A stretch of DNA of 64,000 bases from assembly GCF_001269885.1 (NCBI RefSeq), contig NZ_LHVH01000024.1, forward strand, positions 620,001 to 684,000, in the 5' to 3' direction. Below the pieces are notes generated by a model. That model saw only the letters and a program-made list of their open reading frames with translations, did not search any database and was not told where the DNA came from. The translations under genes were made by a program, and so were the position numbers. This document shows positions 1 through 8,006 of the stretch, piece after piece. The stretch is from Pseudomonas kilonensis (GTDB lineage Bacteria > Pseudomonadota > Gammaproteobacteria > Pseudomonadales > Pseudomonadaceae). Numbering within the stretch: the first letter of the stretch is position 1; every line of letters starts with the position of its first letter.

Positions 1-957
1 ATTCTCGTCCTGAAATAGTAGCCCAAAAGTCGGGGAGCCGACGATAGTCGCCGAAACCAGATTATCGCCCTTAAAGGCCCCAAGCATATAAAGAGATACG
101 GCCCTGCTATTACGGAAGGCATCCTGTATATCGTCAAAAACTCTGTCAGCCTCCTGGGTCTTATACAAATCAACCTTGATAAAACCATATGCATCATGCT
201 GAAAAAGAATCTTCCACTTGGTATCGGTGGTTTGAAGTTTTTTGACGAGAAACAAGTCATCAATACGTCGCTTTTCCGTCGAAGAGCGTTTTCTTTTGGT
301 AAGACTCTCAATTTCCGCACCGTCAAGCGTTATACCTCCGATACGCATGAAATTAGCGTCATGCGCGCCCTTGACGACTGTGAGCATCGCTTTATTTAAG
401 TCAGAGTTCACCTGACTCAGCTTAACGTTCTGCTCAACTATATCTTTCGCGAAATCGTATTTTAGTTTTTCGGATGCAAGCTCCGCATTGCACTTCAATT
501 TTGACAGCCCTAACTTTGTTAGCCCTATGATCAAGGCAACACCGAGCACAGCTATAACCAACTCAGTTCCCGACATAGTTAACATTGCCTGCTCCGCTAT
601 TGTCCAAAGTTGATCGGGAATTAAACTAGATATATCAGAACTACCCTCCGACACCTCAAAAACAACCTCGAGATTTTGACGCTCACTTTCCGAGATAGAC
701 TTAGCTGTTGGGTGATCTCCCAAGAGAGCAAAAGCGCGATTAAGCACTCCTTGATACTCAATGAGACCTTTCATCACTCCGGTAGGAAGGGTGCTGTTGT
801 AGCGACCACCCTTAATATTTATATCAAGGCGAGGCCAGTTATTAAATTCGAAGGAGACGTCCCTCCCAGCAAATTCGCCATTACTTGCGAGCTTCAAGTA
901 GTGAAATGCATCTTCTTCCGAGCCAATTACCAGTACCACTTGGTCTTTATCTTCCAT
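1..957 (-). CDS. Unrecognised one-helix membrane protein, C-terminus cut by window edge
   Basis: The minus-strand frame is open from an ATG at 957 to the left edge (319 codons, no stop), so the gene is incomplete. Residues 1-125 are soluble and mixed alpha/beta. Residues about 131-147 form one hydrophobic helix (TELVIAVLGVALIIGLTKLG). Residues about 152-192 are charged and coiled-coil-like. A basic patch KRKRSSTEKRR (221-231) leads into a second soluble domain with the stretch WKILFQHDAYGFIKVDLY. There is no signal peptide. Codon use is AT-rich, unlike the core genes further right, which suggests horizontal acquisition. I do not recognise the family; a single-pass sensor or effector architecture is inference only. 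No strong Shine-Dalgarno sequence precedes the ATG. Confidence 0.75.
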   Translation of the reverse strand, partial: MEDKDQVVLVIGSEEDAFHYLKLASNGEFAGRDVSFEFNNWPRLDINIKGGRYNSTLPTGVMKGLIEYQGVLNRAFALLGDHPTAKSISESERQNLEVVFEVSEGSSDISSLIPDQLWTIAEQAMLTMSGTELVIAVLGVALIIGLTKLGLSKLKCNAELASEKLKYDFAKDIVEQNVKLSQVNSDLNKAMLTVVKGAHDANFMRIGGITLDGAEIESLTKRKRSSTEKRRIDDLFLVKKLQTTDTKWKILFQHDAYGFIKVDLYKTQEADRVFDDIQDAFRNSRAVSLYMLGAFKGDNLVSATIVGSPTFGLLFQDEN

Positions 958-1507
958 GTTCGCTCGAAATTTATCTAATAGTGATGGGCATTCTATCAGC
1001 CCAAAAAGCTTGAAATCGCCTGCATCGCGATCGCGCGCAAATCGATATAAGGTTAATTTACGATCAATTGGCCATCATGGTCAAGCACCTACAAAGACTT
1101 CTTCTCGGCCGAAAATAGGCCGCATGAGCTCCCCAGCAGCTCAAGCGGCTTACACTTCTTGCCGCACCCCATTGCGTCGAGTGTATTCTGGCGCACCAGA
1201 CGGATCCCGATGCAGTAGAGCTCAGTCGACACTACAATAATTTCGGCGAACCCTTGCCTGCCTGAATTCTTTCAGTTTCGGAATGATCCGGCGGCTGGTA
1301 GGTAACGGTCAGTCAGACGAGTAGAGATCAGACTATGCACGTGGGTTGCTATTTCAAGGAAAGGCGGGAAAGCAGAAAGGCAAAAGGTCCAGGCCATCCC
1401 GAGGGTTACCCCTGCTAAGGTAAATCGGAGTGCTCCCCTGCCCTCCGCGGGTTTCAAACTACATTGATCAGTCGTGTCACCGACCAGACTCTACCAAGGA
1501 GTGAGTT
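958..1507. other. Intergenic stretch without a supported gene
   Basis: About 550 bases between the left-edge gene and the 75-residue protein. Open frames are short and lack ribosome sites. One minus-strand frame (1272-1457, TTG start) looks protein-like in composition but has no Shine-Dalgarno sequence. I see no palindrome, tRNA or terminator here. Confidence 0.5.
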
Positions 1508-1735
1508 ATGCCAGATGTACGTAATTTTGAAATTAGCTACACCAAAGACGGTGAAAGAAAGACCTTCGTAGAACAAGCCGATCACTTCTATGAAGACGAT
1601 GAATGGCTATTAGTTGCGCAGAGATTCAACATTCCACTAAAGGATCAGCCTTTGGGCGACAGAACTCCGCAGACTTTTAAGACATTGTGCATTGGCTCGG
1701 GTTACACCGATGTGAGCTACATCGAGATTCCATAA
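1508..1735 (+). CDS. Small protein, 75 aa, DUF6555-like
   Basis: An ATG follows a good ribosome site (AAGGAG at about 1496-1501). The 75-residue product is soluble and acidic, with no signal peptide or membrane segment. Its pattern, an N-terminal FEISYTKDG..KTF strand pair, a central helix with a tryptophan (DDEWLLVAQRF) and a C-terminal GYTDVSYIEIP strand, resembles my recollection of the small Pseudomonas DUF6555 proteins. That match is from memory and is tentative. Function is unknown. It is the first of three small plus-strand genes in this AT-rich area; the next begins about 260 bases downstream, so an operon is not evident. Confidence 0.7.
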   Translation: MPDVRNFEISYTKDGERKTFVEQADHFYEDDEWLLVAQRFNIPLKDQPLGDRTPQTFKTLCIGSGYTDVSYIEIP

Positions 1736-1851
1736 CGGTGTCTAGTCCCGGCTTTCTCACTCGAAGTACCTTGGAGAGGCTTTAGCACGCGTTGCGAGCA
1801 GAGGTACATCAAGAGGCGCGGGTATTGGAGTAGATTTGTGGGGATCCCTCA

Positions 1852-1872
1852 GGGTCTGTTCCCATTTTCCCC
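1852..1872. repeat. Fragment resembling GGGGACAGA-type element end
   Basis: The stretch GGTCTGTTCCCATTTTCCCC is close to the right arm of the inverted repeat at 2661-2760 (GGTCTGTCCCCGTTTTTCCCC). I read it as a solo, diverged end of the same repeat family. No partner arm is obvious nearby. Confidence 0.35.
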
Positions 1873-1997
1873 CGCGGCCAACGCCCTGGCCACGCATCCA
1901 GCGTGGATGGAATACCAGTAGAATGAATGGATCCAATCGTAGTAGCCTACAGCCACCAGGCACCCGCTTGGTATGTCTCTTACGGGTAATCAATAAA

Positions 1998-2234
1998 ATG
2001 CGTATCAAGCGAGAACACGAGCTACAGCTCGTGAACTACATCAAGTCTCATAAAGACTTCAAGAGCGAGAAGGCCATCCAATATGGCGTTCAGTACAATG
2101 TTAATGAGGTGATGCTGAACATCCATTACTCCGAGAAAGACAAAACAACCTTCGCTTTCACCATTCAAAACACCACTGCAGACACAGAGTTTTCGCAACT
2201 GATCGAGAATTTTGCTAGTGGGATTGCCATCTAG
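1998..2234 (+). CDS. Small hypothetical protein, 78 aa
   Basis: The frame is open from further upstream, but the protein-like part starts at ATG 1998 (MRIKREHELQLVNYIKSH). The upstream codons are low-complexity and overlap a probable repeat fragment. The product is soluble, with a basic helical N-terminus and a beta-rich C-terminal half (VNEVMLNIHYSEKDKTTFAFTIQN). No family is recognised. Only a weak ribosome site (GGGTAA) precedes the ATG. Like the neighbouring small proteins it could be an orphan immunity-type protein, but nothing in the sequence proves this. Confidence 0.5.
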   Translation: MRIKREHELQLVNYIKSHKDFKSEKAIQYGVQYNVNEVMLNIHYSEKDKTTFAFTIQNTTADTEFSQLIENFASGIAI

Positions 2235-2334
2235 ATCGCTTGATCGTCTAAGGCAAGTGCCCCGGTCCTTTGCCTGCAAGCCTAAGGACTGGGATTGCGC
2301 CAATTTCGGCGCGTCTATCACCGAGGAGGTCTAT

Positions 2335-2580
2335 GTGGCTTATCAAGTTAAACCGTTTGAGCAAGGCGTACTCATGGCACTGCTTTCGCTGACCCATGCA
2401 CTTAAGCAAACGCCGGGGTTCAATGAGGAAGCGCTGAAACGTGCTGCAAAGTTCTTCATAGAGGTGCCGGCGGGCGGATGTGAAGGTGGCGAAGCTAAAG
2501 ACGCCTATGAATGGCCGCTTGAAGTGATTTTGAAGGATGTTTCATACATCGAAAAAATGCTCGAAAACAAAGGCAACTAG
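2335..2580 (+). CDS. Small helical hypothetical protein, 81 aa
   Basis: The start chosen is GTG 2335 because GAGGAGG (2323-2329) lies five bases upstream; longer in-frame starts have no ribosome site. The 81-residue product is predicted mostly helical (FEQGVLMALLSLTHALKQ, NEEALKRAAKFFIEV, LEVILKDVSYIEKMLENK), soluble, and without signal peptide or cysteine pairs. I do not recognise the family. A rho-independent hairpin follows the stop codon directly, so this looks like the end of its own transcription unit. Confidence 0.6.
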   Translation: MAYQVKPFEQGVLMALLSLTHALKQTPGFNEEALKRAAKFFIEVPAGGCEGGEAKDAYEWPLEVILKDVSYIEKMLENKGN

Positions 2581-2592
2581 CCCTTGGTAAGC

Positions 2593-2622
2593 CGCCAGAT
2601 CGGTTCGCCGCTGGCGTTTTTT
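2593..2622 (+). terminator. Rho-independent terminator after the 81-aa gene
   Basis: CGCCAG (2593-2598) pairs with CTGGCG (2611-2616) and is followed at once by six T residues. Confidence 0.6.
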
Positions 2623-2660
2623 GTTGCTGACTCGATTACACTTCTCATTTTTCTCGCGGC

Positions 2661-2760
2661 CAAGAAAAAACTGGAGAAACTGGAGACAGACCACGATTTG
2701 GGCTCACTTGTAATCGATCCGTATCATAATCGTGGTCTGTCCCCGTTTTTCCCCTTTTTC
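2661..2760. repeat. 100-bp imperfect inverted repeat (MITE-like)
   Basis: GACAGACCACGATT (2685-2698) is matched by its exact reverse complement at 2728-2741. The similarity continues imperfectly outward through A-rich GGGGA-type sequence to about 2661 and 2760. The size and GGGGA-containing ends resemble the 99-bp element at 4763-4861. There is no internal open frame. Relationship to REP-associated or IS200-like transposases is inference. Confidence 0.6.
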
Positions 2761-2906
2761 GCAGCATCGACGGGATGCAGACCTTGCCTGCTCCGTCAGG
2801 TGAGATTGAGCAGCTACTTCCGCATCAGGCGCCTGCATTCATTCCGTCATCATCAGCGCTGCCGCGAGCTCTAAAGATAATTATCTTCTGGTGCGATGCT
2901 TCGTGT

Positions 2907-3542
2907 TTAGCACTTAAAAAGTACATTGCACCGGGTACACCACCCTTCAGCTGCGCTCCGGTTCATTAGAAAACGGAGGGGAGGATGACTTGTATCGGCA
3001 ACCGTCAAAACCAGTGAGAATCCTATGAATCTACGCCGAATCTCGTCGGCTGGAACGCTCATGCCCGCCCCATCGACTATTTGAAGAACCCCGCCCGACA
3101 CCCTGCTGTCAATCCGTTGCCACTCACACTGCCAGCCTGTTACCCACGTGAAGTCTCGAATTTGATAGTCGCCGGTGGCGCTTTGGCATTGAGCGAGTTT
3201 CTTGTTGGAGAGGTCAAAGGCAAGAAATATGGGGCTTGGATAGCCGAGCAACTGAGTATCGTCAAGGCTCAGGCCTTCTTTTAGGTTGATGGATGCTACA
3301 AGTGCTTTTGCTCGTCTCTTGCGCCGTATCAAGTGCCATATGGCGAGGCAAAAAATAGAAACAGAAGCCAGGAAGAGCTGACGTCCTTCGACTGTAAGCT
3401 TACCGGACGAAAACTCTATCATGCCCCACAAGAATCCTATCGTCGCAAGCCCCGATACCCAAGCGGCGGGGATCACTACTCTGTTAGCGAGGCTAGCTCC
3501 GAGCGTCCTCAAACAGCCTGTCATAACTGTATCCAATATCAT
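2907..3542 (-). CDS. Hypothetical two-helix membrane protein, 211 aa
   Basis: An ATG at 3542 opens a 211-residue frame. Two hydrophobic helices lie near the N-terminus (about 21-41, VVIPAAWVSGLATIGFLWG, and about 57-71, LFLASVSIFCLAIWHLI), followed by a basic stop-transfer stretch RRKRRAK. The rest, about 130 residues, is soluble and should be cytoplasmic; it contains DDTQLLGYPSPIFLAFD and ends with two cysteines near the C-terminus. The start has no strong ribosome site. I recognise no family. Its codon use is AT-rich like the rest of this accessory region. Confidence 0.6.
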   Translation of the reverse strand: MILDTVMTGCLRTLGASLANRVVIPAAWVSGLATIGFLWGMIEFSSGKLTVEGRQLFLASVSIFCLAIWHLIRRKRRAKALVASINLKEGLSLDDTQLLGYPSPIFLAFDLSNKKLAQCQSATGDYQIRDFTWVTGWQCEWQRIDSRVSGGVLQIVDGAGMSVPADEIRRRFIGFSLVLTVADTSHPPLRFLMNRSAAEGWCTRCNVLFKC

Positions 3543-3620
3543 TTATAGAAGAGCTCGTAGGTTATCACTCACAGAGCGTTAACTTATAGGACTTGGCCCA
3601 TAATGCGCGTGAGGGTTCAC

Positions 3621-3980
3621 TTAGTCGACCCATTTCAGAAACTCAGCAAAGTTGCTTGCCACGATTTCTATGCTTGCATCTGGATCCACGCCATCAAACG
3701 TAACTATCGGCCAGGGCAACGACCCACGCAGATCGAACGCGAACAATTGTCCTCCGCCATCGCTTCCAAAAACAAATAGACTAGGCGCGATTCTATCAAG
3801 AATAGCTATCAGCTCAGCGTCCGAGGCAGTGTCCGCCGAATCAAGGCAGAAATTGAAGGGAGGGGCCGAACACGGGCACTCTCCTCCATCGCTGAACGCT
3901 AATAGCTGGTAATAATCGGCAGGCAAGTGTCGAGGTGCCGCCATACGAAGAGCTTCGAGCGCTTCCGCAGAGGCTTCCAT
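3621..3980 (-). CDS. SMI1/KNR4 (SUKH) family immunity-like protein
   Basis: The product carries the SUKH hallmark: a helix leading to HLPADYYQLLAFSDGGE, matching the family pattern LPxDYxxFLxxxNGGE, followed by the FVFGSDGGGQLFAFDL strand region. SUKH proteins commonly neutralise polymorphic nuclease or deaminase toxins; no cognate toxin is visible in this window. The ATG at 3980 lacks a good ribosome site. An in-frame ACG codon at 4010 has AAGGAG (4019-4024) at an ideal 8-base distance, so the true start may be that codon or a mutated ATG, adding ten residues (TKILSEWIGN). Orphan immunity genes of this kind are common in accessory islands. Confidence 0.7.
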   Translation of the reverse strand: MEASAEALEALRMAAPRHLPADYYQLLAFSDGGECPCSAPPFNFCLDSADTASDAELIAILDRIAPSLFVFGSDGGGQLFAFDLRGSLPWPIVTFDGVDPDASIEIVASNFAEFLKWVD

Positions 3981-4105
3981 GTTACCGATCCACTCCGAGA
4001 GAATTTTCGTTAAAACGTCTCCTTGCTGCTGCCTGGACGTAACCGTCCGGCCAACACATTTTCCTGATCCCCGTAGGCTACGGGGTCTGCCTTTGTCGAT
4101 GTCAG

Positions 4106-4471
4106 CTACGCGGATCGAGCTTCGACTCTAGATAGATCTACGGAAGCTCTGATGGCATCAATTGCGTCTTGAGCGAGCGCCATAACTGTCGTTGTACTGA
4201 TTTCAATCCGACTGATAATGTCTTCTCTCGGGCCTTGCTTCCAGGCAGCACTTGCGTAAAAAGCATCTTGAGATACTTGGCGATGGCTCTCGCTTTCATA
4301 GGAACGAATCAGGTGATAGCTGTCACAATCATGTAATGAGTTGCCATAAGAAACGACATCTATGCCAGCTTCTAGGTGAAGCGGAACACTTACAGTCTGC
4401 ATTATTTGATGAAAGCCCAATCCCGATCCTGGCTTTAAGGTGTACATCAAGATTTCAATAATTCGAGTCAT
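4106..4471 (-). CDS. NIPSNAP family protein (dimeric alpha-beta barrel)
   Basis: The 121-residue product begins IIEILMYTLKPGSG and continues through SYHLIRSYESESHRQVSQDAFYASAAWKQGPREDIISRIE. This is the layout of NIPSNAP/antibiotic-biosynthesis-monooxygenase-like ferredoxin folds: beta strand, helix, a strand with a conserved bulky motif, then a small helix containing AFYASAAW. Length (about 110-120) fits the family. It is cytosolic, with no signal peptide. Bacterial members often sit near catabolic or stress genes, and here it is near the BKACE-MFS locus, but a transposon remnant lies between them so co-function is unproven. Confidence 0.7.
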   Translation of the reverse strand: MTRIIEILMYTLKPGSGLGFHQIMQTVSVPLHLEAGIDVVSYGNSLHDCDSYHLIRSYESESHRQVSQDAFYASAAWKQGPREDIISRIEISTTTVMALAQDAIDAIRASVDLSRVEARSA

Positions 4472-4544
4472 TCCAAGTCTTCCATGTGGAGTTTCAACGT
4501 GAGTATCCGTACATCCCAGCTTACGTTATTCGGGGGGACTCCAG

Positions 4545-4754
4545 CTATGGCGGCGGTTGCGTAATCTCACTTGCTCGCTGCGTCGGCAGACGCGTAAGGA
4601 CGTCATTCAAATAAGCAGACGGTTCATGCCCGTTGAGCCGCGCAGACTGGATTAAGTTCATGATCGCCGCGGCCCGTTGTCCGCTGCGTAGCGACCCAGC
4701 GAAGAGGCAGTTCTTGCGTTCAAGAGCCCACAGCCGGATCTGATTCTCTGCCCA
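4545..4754 (-). pseudogene. IS66-family transposase C-terminal remnant
   Basis: Minus-strand translation from about 4754 reads WAENQIRLWALERKNCLFAG and then GQRAAAIMNLIQSA, NGHEPSAYLNDVLTRLPTQR. This is the C-terminal part of IS66-family transposases (usual form ENQIRPWALGRKNWLFAGS...YAYLKDVLTRLPTQR). The N-terminal three quarters are missing and the last residues after ASEI have drifted. The left part of the coding frame is broken where the 99-bp inverted-repeat element (4763-4861) begins. It cannot encode an active transposase. Confidence 0.8.
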
Positions 4755-4762
4755 TTTATGGA

Positions 4763-4861
4763 AAAAAGGGGATTTATTTTCGAGCCGGTTGCCAGTTGAT
4801 CCAAGCGAATCCATTCGATGGAAGTTCGCAGCACAGCGAAGCAAAAATAAATCCCCTTTTT
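4763..4861. mobile_element. 99-bp MITE-like element with 18-bp perfect inverted ends
   Basis: AAAAAGGGGATTTATTTT at 4763-4780 is repeated as its exact reverse complement at 4844-4861. The 63-bp interior has no open frame and contains small palindromes. It directly abuts the truncated IS66 frame. The ends resemble the solo sequence at 10662-10682, so this is probably one member of a dispersed non-autonomous family. Confidence 0.7.
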
Positions 4862-5001
4862 CTTATGTTTCCAAACCAAATCCTGACGCTATGGGATGCG
4901 GATGAACAATATGACCGCCAAGGAGGAGAACGCCGCGAAGTCTGGGGTCAGGTCGGCATCGGAACCAGCGCTTACATGGCAGCCATTCGCGCCATCAAGG
5001 G

Positions 5002-5433
5002 TCATGTCACAGTTGATGAGGACGCTTCAACTATCTGAGGTAGAGGAGCACTAATGATTAAGGAGGGGTCCAGGCTACGAATCCTATTCTCCATATGGTA
5101 GGCACCGCTCTCGGTGTAGCGTAAGAAACAGCGACCGCAAATAGAGCACTCAGAAATCTTGCATAGATTGTAGGGAAAGTAGAGCGGTGCAATCGGAGCA
5201 TCCAACGACCAGTAATTAGTATCACTCGGATGATACTCGGTGAGTGTCATCACTTCCTCGACGTCATACATGAGCGTGCCAATATCGACTAACAGGGTCT
5301 CTGGCAGGGAGATCAGAGGACTTTCCCACCCTACCAGTATCTTTTTCGTGCAAATGCAAACATCACGAACGGAATGGGAGCGTTCTGCTAACGCATAAAG
5401 CTCTGAATGACTTAGATATTTGAGAGTATTCAA
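5002..5433 (-). CDS. Hypothetical protein with CxxC motif, 143 aa
   Basis: The likely start is TTG 5433, preceded by AGGAAAGGG at a fitting distance. The product has an N-terminal helical part, a middle with TLMYDVEEVMTLTEYHPSD, and a motif CSICGRCFLRYTE (around residues 96-108) that could bind a metal. A single CxxC plus a nearby cysteine suggests a small zinc knuckle, but this is inference. No membrane segment or signal peptide is present. It lies 39 bases downstream of the MFS gene on the same strand and could be the last gene of that operon. Family not recognised. Confidence 0.6.
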   Translation of the reverse strand: MNTLKYLSHSELYALAERSHSVRDVCICTKKILVGWESPLISLPETLLVDIGTLMYDVEEVMTLTEYHPSDTNYWSLDAPIAPLYFPYNLCKISECSICGRCFLRYTESGAYHMENRIRSLDPSLIISAPLPQIVEASSSTVT

Positions 5434-5472
5434 GGTCGACCCTTTCCTAGCAATGGTTCAAAAAGCCAACGG

Positions 5473-6723
5473 CTACTTATTACTCAGCGACGGTGATTTT
5501 GAGATACTCAGTGTGCTCCAGGCTGTGCAAACCAGCGCAGTTAGAGTCATGATTATCAACACGCTCCATCCTGGCAAATAACTATGAGACCAGTCCTTCA
5601 GGAAACCCAATGCGGGTGGCATTATGACAATCGCAACTTGATTAATTGCCATGGCTAAACCTAGTGCGAATCCAGTCTTATCCGGTGGCGCGGAATCAGC
5701 AACGTAGGCTACCCATGGACCATACCAGCCAAAACCGAAGAATCCGAGCCAGCCAACTAATATGCTCAACATCCAGAAAGAACGCAAAGGAGACCAAGCG
5801 AGAATGATTAAGCCGAAAATAACGGCGAGCATACAGATCAACACAGGGAAATACCGACCCGATTTACAGCGATCACTCCAAGCGGCCAAGATGATTCGCC
5901 CGGCTATGCCCGCTCCCTGGGCAATCAACAGTAATGTGGCAGCGGCAGTGATGCTCAAATCGAGCAGATCATAAAGATAAAGTGCTGTGAATATCAAAAT
6001 CCCATACTGGACCGAAACAAGGCTAACACCCGAGAATATAATATTCTTCATCGCGGGGTCGCTGAGCATGGATAATCTTGAAGCCAAAACGGCTTTTAGT
6101 TGCTTTTTATCAGATTTCACCGGAGGGGGCTTGTTAGGATTGGCAGAGCGATAAAAACTTAAAAAAGTTAGAGCCCCAAACAATGCGACAAGTCCGCCCG
6201 CTAAAAAGGAGTACTGCCACCCCCAACGGGTGGCAATGTAGGGGAGTATCGCCGCTGAGAGCGCACCTCCCAAAGGCAAGCCCGCCTGGCGGATACCCAT
6301 TGCAAATCCTAACTGTTTTTTTGGAAACCAGCTAGAAACAGATTTGCTGCCGCCAGGTTGCGCAGTGCTGTAGCCAGCACCGACCACGATCAAAAACATA
6401 AGCAATGATAGGTAACTGTTAGCAAGCGTTGAAGCGCAAAGTGCGACCGCAACGATTAGCGTCCCCATACCAACAACTATGCGCTCTTCAAATCGATCTA
6501 GTAACTCGCCAGCAACTAGCAAGCCGAGGATAGGGACTAATTGGGCAGCTGAGACCAATAATCCTATTTGCATCGTGGACAGGTTCCAATCCTGTTGGAT
6601 GAAAATAGCAATAGCACCGATACCTTGTACAAAGAAACAGGCGCTCGCTTGGGCCACCGTGGCGATTAAAAGAATAATCCAGCGATAATTGGATTCTTGG
6701 CGCAAACTGCTTACATCAGTCAT
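5473..6723 (-). CDS. MFS transporter, 416 aa, 12 helices
   Basis: A major facilitator superfamily permease with about twelve hydrophobic helices. It shows the typical loop motif after helix 2 (GELLDRFEERIVVGMG), a glycine-rich helix 4 region (GAGYSTAQPGG) and FAMGIRQAGLPLGGALSAAI in helix 5. The central cytoplasmic loop is basic (PNKPPPVKSDKKQ). Its start overlaps the stop of the upstream DUF849 gene by four bases (ATGA), so the two are translationally coupled. By context it probably imports the substrate of, or exports a product of, that enzyme; the compound cannot be deduced from sequence. Codon use is AT-richer than core genes. Confidence 0.85.
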   Translation of the reverse strand: MTDVSSLRQESNYRWIILLIATVAQASACFFVQGIGAIAIFIQQDWNLSTMQIGLLVSAAQLVPILGLLVAGELLDRFEERIVVGMGTLIVAVALCASTLANSYLSLLMFLIVVGAGYSTAQPGGSKSVSSWFPKKQLGFAMGIRQAGLPLGGALSAAILPYIATRWGWQYSFLAGGLVALFGALTFLSFYRSANPNKPPPVKSDKKQLKAVLASRLSMLSDPAMKNIIFSGVSLVSVQYGILIFTALYLYDLLDLSITAAATLLLIAQGAGIAGRIILAAWSDRCKSGRYFPVLICMLAVIFGLIILAWSPLRSFWMLSILVGWLGFFGFGWYGPWVAYVADSAPPDKTGFALGLAMAINQVAIVIMPPALGFLKDWSHSYLPGWSVLIIMTLTALVCTAWSTLSISKSPSLSNK

Positions 6724-8006
6724 TGAAAAGCTCCAGCATTTTCTGATATGCCAAGAGGTCTTTGACGTTGTGCGATGAGATGTTCATCCCTGACAATATC
6801 GAGCCCCATACGGTTAATGATAGCTTCTGGATTAAGCTCAGGCGCTACATTATTATAGCTAATTTCTTCAAGCACATACTCCATGAGTTGTCGGTTGTCA
6901 CACATATGCACTTCTCCCCCCTCGCCCACACCGTAGGGTGTATCTTCCATGCCTACACGTAGAATATCTACGCCGCTTCCCGGCTGGCAGGCGTATGTAG
7001 CAAGTCTCCTTAAAGCACACATTTCTGTTCCTTTCCGTGGACCAACGTCCACCGCCTGGTAATGCAGATGTGCTTGCTGGGGAATAATCGCGGCACCGAC
7101 AGTGATGGTTATCTTACGCTTCTTATAATCCGGATTGGAAATATCAGATTCCAAGCTCTTGGCCACGTTAATTATGTTGCAAAACTCGTCATATGATGAC
7201 GGAAACGGAAGACGACTGGAGAACCCGAATAATAGGATGATATTTAGCTGGCCGGAGCTGCCCAGCTGCAAAGATGGATGCTCAACGGCGAACCGCGTCA
7301 TGCCGTAGCTTCGAGCAAGTTGAACCCATTCTACCTCATGAAACAGCCCTAGTTGTCTGCGAGCTGAAATCGCACTCCTGTATACCTGGAACTGTATCGA
7401 CGGTGAAGTACTACCATAGTCGGCGCCTTTACTCGTGGAATTTGTTTCCATGGTGGCCTGCGCAACACGTGCAGACGGCACGTATTTGTTTATGTCTTCG
7501 AGAAAAGCAGAGCTGTGCATATACTCAAAATCGAGTTTTTGCGTTTTTTTTTCCAACTCGCATATGATCTGTAGCTCTATCGCGGCTTGAATGGTGACAA
7601 AGTGAGCTCCGCCGAAATGTAAAGGTAAAGCGCATTGGCTAACCCGCTCCCATTCACCAAACGCCTTAATGTTTTCTTGAACCTCTTTACCGTTGCGACT
7701 AGCCCCGAAACTCAATAAAACGTCTTTGCAGGAGCGCTGTATATTTCGGCTCACCGCTTGGTAGATGTCATTGTCGGTTGTTTGTTCCTGCGTTATCGGA
7801 TTTCGCGCATGATAGTGATAGTAACGGCATCCGAGATCGTAAAGTTCGATTGCTTCTTTAACGATGGCGTCTTGGTCTCCCTTAATAGTCGCGCCTGTAC
7901 AAATCGAATCGAGAAGCTTATCCCCAGTGAGATAATGGTTGCGGGGGGTAAATTTTGCACCCGTGGACGCGCACCCTAAGATAAGAGTGTTCTGTGGATT
8001 ACTCAT
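6720..8006 (-). CDS. DUF849 / beta-keto acid cleavage enzyme (BKACE) family, 428 aa
   Basis: The protein aligns by motif with BKACE enzymes, zinc TIM barrels that condense a beta-keto acid with acetyl-CoA to give acetoacetate and a CoA ester (prototype: 3-keto-5-aminohexanoate cleavage enzyme). It has the metal-binding HxH motif in GCRYYHYHARNPIT (about residues 60-73), the PxxHFGGAH segment, and the family-type C-terminal motif ILRVGMEDTPYG, equivalent to the RVGLEDN signature. At 428 residues it is longer than the usual 270-310 and has insertions plus a C-terminal tail, so it is a divergent subfamily. It leads an operon with the MFS gene and faces a divergent LysR gene. Substrate unknown. 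Confidence 0.75.
   Translation of the reverse strand: MSNPQNTLILGCASTGAKFTPRNHYLTGDKLLDSICTGATIKGDQDAIVKEAIELYDLGCRYYHYHARNPITQEQTTDNDIYQAVSRNIQRSCKDVLLSFGASRNGKEVQENIKAFGEWERVSQCALPLHFGGAHFVTIQAAIELQIICELEKKTQKLDFEYMHSSAFLEDINKYVPSARVAQATMETNSTSKGADYGSTSPSIQFQVYRSAISARRQLGLFHEVEWVQLARSYGMTRFAVEHPSLQLGSSGQLNIILLFGFSSRLPFPSSYDEFCNIINVAKSLESDISNPDYKKRKITITVGAAIIPQQAHLHYQAVDVGPRKGTEMCALRRLATYACQPGSGVDILRVGMEDTPYGVGEGGEVHMCDNRQLMEYVLEEISYNNVAPELNPEAIINRMGLDIVRDEHLIAQRQRPLGISENAGAFQ

Noticed and set aside
1272..1457. 61-codon minus-strand frame
   Set aside because: TTG start without ribosome site; no recognised family, although its composition is protein-like.
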